A program made the position numbers and the translations under genes. The notes below the pieces were generated by a model that was given only the letters and a program-made list of their open reading frames with translations, searched no databases and was not told where the DNA came from. Of a DNA stretch of 64,000 nucleotides, positions 59,487-64,000 are shown in pieces. Each line of letters starts with the position of its first letter. Positions within the stretch are counted from its first letter, which is position 1. Origin of the DNA: CBDBCU01 sp965242615 (GTDB lineage Bacteria > Chloroflexota > Dehalococcoidia > Lucifugimonadales > UBA3495); NCBI GenBank assembly GCA_965242615.1, contig CBDESR010000002.1, positions 62,001 through 126,000 of the forward strand, in the 5' to 3' direction.

Positions 59487-60173
59487 ATGTTTATTATTAT
59501 CGTAGGATGCAGTGAAACCGGCTTCGGCTTGGCCCGCCTGCTGCTGGTCTCCGGCCACGAAGTGGCGGTAGTGGAACGCAGCCAGGCCCGTTGCCAACTG
59601 CTTTGGAATGAGCTCGGCAGCGTAGCTGTCCTGGGTGACGGCGTCGATCCGGAGGACTTGAAACGCGCCGGCATCAACCGGGCCGATGTCGTCGTCGCCC
59701 TCACCGGTCAGGACGACACTAATCTGGTAGTCTGCCAACTGGCTAAACACCAGTTCCATATCGACCGCACCGCCGCCGTCATCAAGGACGCCAAAAATCA
59801 GCCCATCTTTCGCCTGTTGGGCGTGGACTTGATTGTCAACTCCCCGGACCTGATTCTCGACAGCCTGGAGCAAGGCATTGCCGAGGTCAACCTCCGCCGC
59901 CGCCTTACCCTCCGCATTCCCAACACCTCCATTGTCAGCATCGCCGTGCCTCATGATGCCGCCGCCATCGGACGCCTGATGACCGATGTCGGCCACAACC
60001 CGCAAGTGGATGCGGAAATCTTGAACCACAGCTTTGTCTGCATGGTGATTCGCGGCCGTCAAACCCTCTCGCCCGCCGGCTTGACCGTAGCCGAAAACGA
60101 CGAACTCTTTGCCGTAACTACCGCCGACGAGGAACCAAAACTCTACGAACTGTTCACCGGAGTAAAGCCGTGA
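59487..60173 (+). CDS. TrkA-type RCK protein, copy 3
   Basis: 228 residues with RCK-N (FIIIVGCSETGFGLARLLLV; the loop reads GCSETGFG, with a Cys in the usual second position, and VVERSQAR the acidic end) and RCK-C (about 140-215). VVVALTGQDDTNLVVCQLAK is the usual helix after the fourth strand. It follows copy 2 by 4 bp and overlaps pheA by 4 bp (GTGA). Copies 2 and 3 resemble two halves of a full-length TrkA and probably work as a heteromer. Confidence 0.85.
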   Translation: MFIIIVGCSETGFGLARLLLVSGHEVAVVERSQARCQLLWNELGSVAVLGDGVDPEDLKRAGINRADVVVALTGQDDTNLVVCQLAKHQFHIDRTAAVIKDAKNQPIFRLLGVDLIVNSPDLILDSLEQGIAEVNLRRRLTLRIPNTSIVSIAVPHDAAAIGRLMTDVGHNPQVDAEILNHSFVCMVIRGRQTLSPAGLTVAENDELFAVTTADEEPKLYELFTGVKP

Positions 60174-61000
60174 CGCAACGCCTGTCTTATTTCGGCCCGG
60201 CCGGCACCTACACCGAGGAGGCCGCCCATCTCTATGACGCCCAAGCCGAACTGATACCCTTTTCCACCATCCCCACGGTGTGCCAAGCCGTATCCGACGG
60301 CGCCGTCGACGCCGGGGTAGTGCCGATCGAGAACAGCATCGAGGGTTCGGTAGTCAACACCCTGGACTTCCTGATTAACGAGTCCGACCTGTCCATCCGC
60401 TACGAAATTGTCCTGCCCATTGAACACTGCCTGATGGTGCGGCCCGGCGCCGACTCTACCATCTTGCAGGTCATCTTTTCCCATCCCCAATCCCTGGCCC
60501 AGTGCCGTCACTACCTCGAAGACCACTACCCGGCGGCGCGGCCTACGGCGTCTTTAAGCAACGCCGCCGCCGTCACCGAAATGCTGTCCAGCCCGGTACC
60601 GGCCGCCGCCATCGGCCCCCAACGAGCCGCCCATCTTTATGGCGCGGAAATCATCGACCGCGGCATCCAGGATCGGGCTAACAATATGACCCGGTTTGTC
60701 GTAGTGGCGCCCACCGACCACGCCCCCACCGGGCAGGATAAAACTTCGATCTGCTTTTCCTTCGCCCAGGACGCCCCCGGCTCCCTGTACCAAGCCCTCG
60801 GCGTCTTTGCCCTCCGCGACCTCAACCTGGTAAAAATCGAATCTCGACCTACCAAAGAATCCCTCGGCCGCTACAACTTCCTCGTGGACTGCGCAGGCCA
60901 CCGCGCCAGCCCGGCCGTGCAGGAAGCCTTGACCGTTCTGGCCGGCCTGGTCAGCGCCCTCAAGATATTCGGCTCCTACCCCCGCTGGGACACCCACTAG
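60170..61000 (+). CDS. pheA: Prephenate dehydratase
   Basis: 276 residues, monofunctional type. It converts prephenate to phenylpyruvate in phenylalanine synthesis. The N-terminus SYFGPAGTYTEEAA, the catalytic region VVPIENSIEGSVVNTLD, NNMTRFVVVA (the TRF motif) and the C-terminal ACT domain with LVKIESRPTKESLGRYNFLVD (ESRP, the Phe-binding regulatory site) are all present. GTG start at 60170 overlapping the RCK gene, so it is translationally coupled to a K+ operon, an unusual neighbour. Confidence 0.95.
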   Translation: MTQRLSYFGPAGTYTEEAAHLYDAQAELIPFSTIPTVCQAVSDGAVDAGVVPIENSIEGSVVNTLDFLINESDLSIRYEIVLPIEHCLMVRPGADSTILQVIFSHPQSLAQCRHYLEDHYPAARPTASLSNAAAVTEMLSSPVPAAAIGPQRAAHLYGAEIIDRGIQDRANNMTRFVVVAPTDHAPTGQDKTSICFSFAQDAPGSLYQALGVFALRDLNLVKIESRPTKESLGRYNFLVDCAGHRASPAVQEALTVLAGLVSALKIFGSYPRWDTH

Positions 61001-61013
61001 ACGCGGCCGCCGG

Positions 61014-61292
61014 CTATTCCCGCCCGCGGTCAAACCGCTCCCGTATCCGCTCCGTCACCCGGTTGATGATGCCAAAGAAGCCCAGGGTTTTCGACACCTC
61101 TTTAGTGGAACTGAGGACAATCCCCGAAGCTTCCTCCAGGTTGCTCCCGGTGCGCCGCAGGGAAGTAATAAAGCTCAGCAGCCGCACCATCAAAATTATC
61201 GCCAGCACCAAGGCAACAATCAGGATGCCCAAGCTGAGGATGGTCAACAGGTCTTTGACAAAGGCCACCTGAATCAAGATACTTTCGTCCAC
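61014..61292 (-). CDS. Small single-span membrane protein, DUF948-like
   Basis: 92 residues with one N-terminal transmembrane helix (LLTILSLGILIVALVLAIIL) and an amphipathic, charged C-terminal half (LSSTKEVSKTLGFFGI, RVTERIRERFDRGRE). This resembles DUF948-type proteins but is too short for a firm call. It converges on pheA and lies 53 bp downstream of the DUF2298 gene on the same strand, so it may be cotranscribed with it. Confidence 0.55.
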   Translation of the reverse strand: MDESILIQVAFVKDLLTILSLGILIVALVLAIILMVRLLSFITSLRRTGSNLEEASGIVLSSTKEVSKTLGFFGIINRVTERIRERFDRGRE

Positions 61293-61345
61293 TACTTACT
61301 CCCTTGTATCGGAATGGGGGCGGCCGCGCCAGCCCGGTTTTCAGT

Positions 61346-64000
61346 TCACGGCAGTTCATAAAGGGTAACGCCGGGATTGGCATAAGCCACCCGCGCCAAT
61401 CCCTCCGCTACCATTCTATCAAACTTTGCCAACCCGCCCGCGCCGTAATAAACCCGCTCCAACTCCCCCACTACTACATACTTCACGCCGTAACGCCGCA
61501 GCAGCGCCGCCGCCCGGCTCAAATCCGCCGTTTCGTACATTTCCCGCACCGCCGCCGCCCGGTCTTGCACCCCTTCGTAACTGCCCCGCTGCTGGATCTG
61601 ATGCCACGGCCAGCCCAATACCGTAGGCAAGCCGGTATAAATCGACATCCGTCCCCCCCAACGGTACTGTTCCGTATGCGCCTCCAGTATCACCGGCGAG
61701 CCGACCGCATGGTCTTGCAGCCATCGTATCGCCGCCGCATCCCATCGCAGCTCTAGCGGCCGCTCCCGCTCCCAATGCGCCGCCCGTTCCATATACGCCA
61801 TTCCGTCCAAAGTTGGCGGCAGGACATTAAAGCGGTCGTCCAACCGGGCCGGCGGCGCCAGGACGGTATAAGTCAAACCCGATACTAGCAGCAGCAGCAG
61901 CCAGCCCGTCCATATTTTGCCGGCCCAAGTCCGCTTAACCCAACTCAACCCGCCCTCTTGCCCCAGCCGCCACAGCAGGTAAGCCGCCGCCACGGCGAAC
62001 AGCGTCCACGCCGCCAGATAATACTTGAACAGCGTATTCATCCGCCCGATGTCCCCGGTCAACCGCAGCAGCTCCACCCCTAAGCCCAGTGCCATTGCCA
62101 TTGCCAGCAGCAGTAGGGGAAACCCGGCGTAAGGCCGCTCCCTTTCATCCGCCGCCATCAGCCCGTTCCAAGCCGCCAGCCCGGTCAATAGCAGCAAAAC
62201 CGCCAGCAACGCCCCCGTCGCATAGCCGGCCGCCGCCAGATACACCACCGGCAGCAGCCCCAAGCCGATATACCAGCGCAGCCCGGCCCGGTTATCCCCG
62301 GCAGCGGACGGACGGAAAAGCCCCCTCAGCGGCCGCCAGGTTTCCTTAACCAGATAAGTTACCGCAATAAACAGAAACAGGGCATGAATTACCAGGTAAC
62401 GGGTCAGCGGCGTCTGCCACTTGGATGTCTCAATGCCGGTGTCAAAGGTTTCAATGGCTTGGTGATACGGCAGAAAAGCGATAAAGCTGACCGCCGCAAT
62501 GCCGCCGGCCAAGCCGACCGCCCAAAGCAGTTTAGCCTTTCCCGGCAGCGGCCTACCATAGACCGCCAATGCCGCACACCCGATAGCCAGCAGCAGGTAA
62601 GGCGGATAGTCCCAACTGTTTATCGGCCACAGCGCGCCGACCGCCAATGCCAACCCGGCCGCCGCGGCCGCCCGCCATCCCCAGCCCAGCCGCCGCCAAC
62701 CGGTCAGCAAATTCAACCCCAGCCCGATAGTCAGCAAAGTAAAAGGTATCGCCATCAAATGGGCGTGCAGGTCCGCAAACAGAAAAGTAAAAAATGGAAA
62801 CTCCGTAATATGCCACGAAACCTCCGGGTAGCCGGCAATTTTCTCCGGCAGCCAGAAAGTCAGCAAGCCCGGATCCACGCTTTCCAGATTGGGAATCATC
62901 CGGCTGCTCCGCCAGAAATCAAAGGGGGGAAACCCGCCGCCGCTGCCGCTGAAACGCCCCCACAGCCCTTGAACTACCTGCGCCATTCCATCCAGATTGC
63001 CGATAAGCGCAACCAGCCCGGCGGAAAGCAAGCCGGCCGTTGCCGAGCTGCGGCAAAGACGCGCGGCCCGACTTGGCGGCGGTGCAATTTCGACGGCGGC
63101 TACGTTGGCGGACGCCCTGGCCCGCCGCCAAGCCCGATTAGTACCCGCCATCAGGTTATAGCCGATGGAATAAGCCGCCGTCACCGTCAGCGCAAACAGC
63201 AACGGAACCGCCAGGTTGAACGCCGTTGTCGGAATAATCCCGGTCAGACGGATGGGAACCGCCAGCAAAAAATGGCCCCAATAGTAGTAGTTAAGATACC
63301 CCCCGGCAAACCACGGGTCATAAGGCGGCAAGAGTGTCGAGCGCACAATGGCGTTCAGTTGCGCCAACTCCATCGGCTTCTCTCCGCCCCGGTACGGATG
63401 CCACAAATCCGGATTCCCCGCCCGCAGTAGCGCAAAAGCCAGAAAAGCCAGCAGGAAAAGCATTTCCCCGGTCAACAGCAGCCGCCAGCGCTGCGCCAGA
63501 AACTCCCGCATTTCCCGCCACCGCGCCGCCACTGCTCCAGCCGACAGCACGGCCACCGCCGCCAATCCCAATCCAATCGCCGCCCGGGAAAACTCCAGCC
63601 ACCCCAAACTCACCGCCAGCCAAACCAGGTAGCCAGTCAGCAGCAAACCCAGCGGCCGCGCCAGCAGTAGCCCCCGATCCGGCAAAGCCCGGCACAGAAA
63701 AAATGCCACCGGCAAAGTCAACAGATAAATCAGTTCGATTGTCAGCAGCCACGCCAGAACCGGCATCTTGTTGACCCAGCTATCCCGGTCAAAAAGCTCC
63801 GACCAGGTGCCGCCGCCTTGCTGCCGCGCCCTCTCCCCGTCCGACATCATCAGACTTGACTCGGCATCATCCCCATTTCGCAGCAGCAACGGCAGCAGTT
63901 GCTCCGCCGTCCGTTTCTCTACATTGCGAAACAGCAGCACCTGAGGATGGTCGTACCCCACCACATTGTCATCGGCATAACCCAAGTTGATGGCAAGGGG
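61346..64000 (-). CDS. DUF2298 (YYY) membrane protein, N-terminus outside the window
   Basis: At least 884 residues, open to the right edge. DUF2298 (PF10060) is defined by NPDLWHPYRGGEKPMELAQL, PPYDPWFAGGYLNYYYWGHF and a dozen membrane segments. Before it, the first visible residues (LAINLGYADDNVVGYDHPQV, then LLFRN) look like the end of a GT39-type glycosyltransferase domain, suggesting that the protein is a fusion of the two membrane domains. The family is largely confined to Chloroflexota, Actinobacteria and some archaea and is thought to act in cell-envelope glycan assembly. No internal start near 63985 is credible: the codon there is TTG within the continuing frame. Confidence 0.85.
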   Translation of the reverse strand, partial: PLAINLGYADDNVVGYDHPQVLLFRNVEKRTAEQLLPLLLRNGDDAESSLMMSDGERARQQGGGTWSELFDRDSWVNKMPVLAWLLTIELIYLLTLPVAFFLCRALPDRGLLLARPLGLLLTGYLVWLAVSLGWLEFSRAAIGLGLAAVAVLSAGAVAARWREMREFLAQRWRLLLTGEMLFLLAFLAFALLRAGNPDLWHPYRGGEKPMELAQLNAIVRSTLLPPYDPWFAGGYLNYYYWGHFLLAVPIRLTGIIPTTAFNLAVPLLFALTVTAAYSIGYNLMAGTNRAWRRARASANVAAVEIAPPPSRAARLCRSSATAGLLSAGLVALIGNLDGMAQVVQGLWGRFSGSGGGFPPFDFWRSSRMIPNLESVDPGLLTFWLPEKIAGYPEVSWHITEFPFFTFLFADLHAHLMAIPFTLLTIGLGLNLLTGWRRLGWGWRAAAAAGLALAVGALWPINSWDYPPYLLLAIGCAALAVYGRPLPGKAKLLWAVGLAGGIAAVSFIAFLPYHQAIETFDTGIETSKWQTPLTRYLVIHALFLFIAVTYLVKETWRPLRGLFRPSAAGDNRAGLRWYIGLGLLPVVYLAAAGYATGALLAVLLLLTGLAAWNGLMAADERERPYAGFPLLLLAMAMALGLGVELLRLTGDIGRMNTLFKYYLAAWTLFAVAAAYLLWRLGQEGGLSWVKRTWAGKIWTGWLLLLLVSGLTYTVLAPPARLDDRFNVLPPTLDGMAYMERAAHWERERPLELRWDAAAIRWLQDHAVGSPVILEAHTEQYRWGGRMSIYTGLPTVLGWPWHQIQQRGSYEGVQDRAAAVREMYETADLSRAAALLRRYGVKYVVVGELERVYYGAGGLAKFDRMVAEGLARVAYANPGVTLYELP

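Overview
This is a GC-rich, densely coded bacterial chromosome segment, most likely from the Chloroflexota (Dehalococcoidia, possibly a SAR202-like marine or sponge-associated lineage). The evidence for this placement is the DUF2298 'YYY' membrane protein, the LLM flavin oxidoreductase beside metal-dependent amidohydrolases, the PIN/TRAM-ispD-ispF-cysS order, the DUF1385 gene after the ribosomal genes, and a tmRNA whose tag reads GEREFALAA. The placement is inference; there is no rRNA in the window.

Layout. 0-3.8 kb is accessory: the 5' part of a DNA methyltransferase, an amidohydrolase, two MITE-like palindromic elements, and a secreted protein with a hairpin and a 22-bp repeat array upstream. 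3.8-13.2 kb is metabolic: LLM oxidoreductase, pyruvate kinase, a NUDIX hydrolase and glutamate synthase (gltBD). 13.5-19.9 kb holds a large N6-adenine methylase with a nuclease-like N-terminus, tmRNA (ssrA) with a perfect sigma70 promoter, a GT39-like membrane protein, and a gene-free stretch with dispersed palindromes and a candidate long structured RNA. 19.9-28 kb: PD40 propeller lipoprotein, amidohydrolase, Uma2 nuclease, trmD, thioesterase, a tandem endonuclease-VII protein, speE-speD and a PHP phosphoesterase.

28-33.6 kb is a DNA-repair operon: a DinG-family exonuclease/helicase followed by three consecutive OGG1-like 8-oxoguanine glycosylases, the middle one without the catalytic lysine. 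33.7-36.6 kb: a 97-residue protein with an internal duplication, a quinone-oxidoreductase-like MDR protein, a small zinc protein and the CCA-adding enzyme. 36.7-38.3 kb is a second copy of the secreted-protein locus from 2.3-3.7 kb, again with a hairpin and a 22-bp array. 38.4-42.5 kb: rpsU, an NTase/HEPN pair, a polysaccharide deacetylase, rplU-rpmA-rpmE and DUF1385.

42.9-51.6 kb carries PIN/TRAM, ispD, ispF and cysS. Between ispD and ispF sits a 4.8-kb block of two DUF488 genes, a dual-OB-like gene and two leucine-rich-repeat lipoproteins. ispF is frameshifted as given. 51.7-54.5 kb is rpsO-pnp. 54.6-56.0 kb is a decayed insertion sequence next to the remains of an ImmA/IrrE peptidase. 56.3-61.0 kb is a potassium-uptake operon (TrkH, three RCK/TrkA proteins, a universal stress protein) ending in pheA. 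The window closes with a small membrane protein and a DUF2298 protein that runs off the right edge.

The strongest candidates for something undescribed are the duplicated secreted-protein loci with a covarying 5' hairpin and paired 22-bp arrays, the candidate structured RNA at about 19284-19728, and the three-glycosylase operon with a catalytically altered member.
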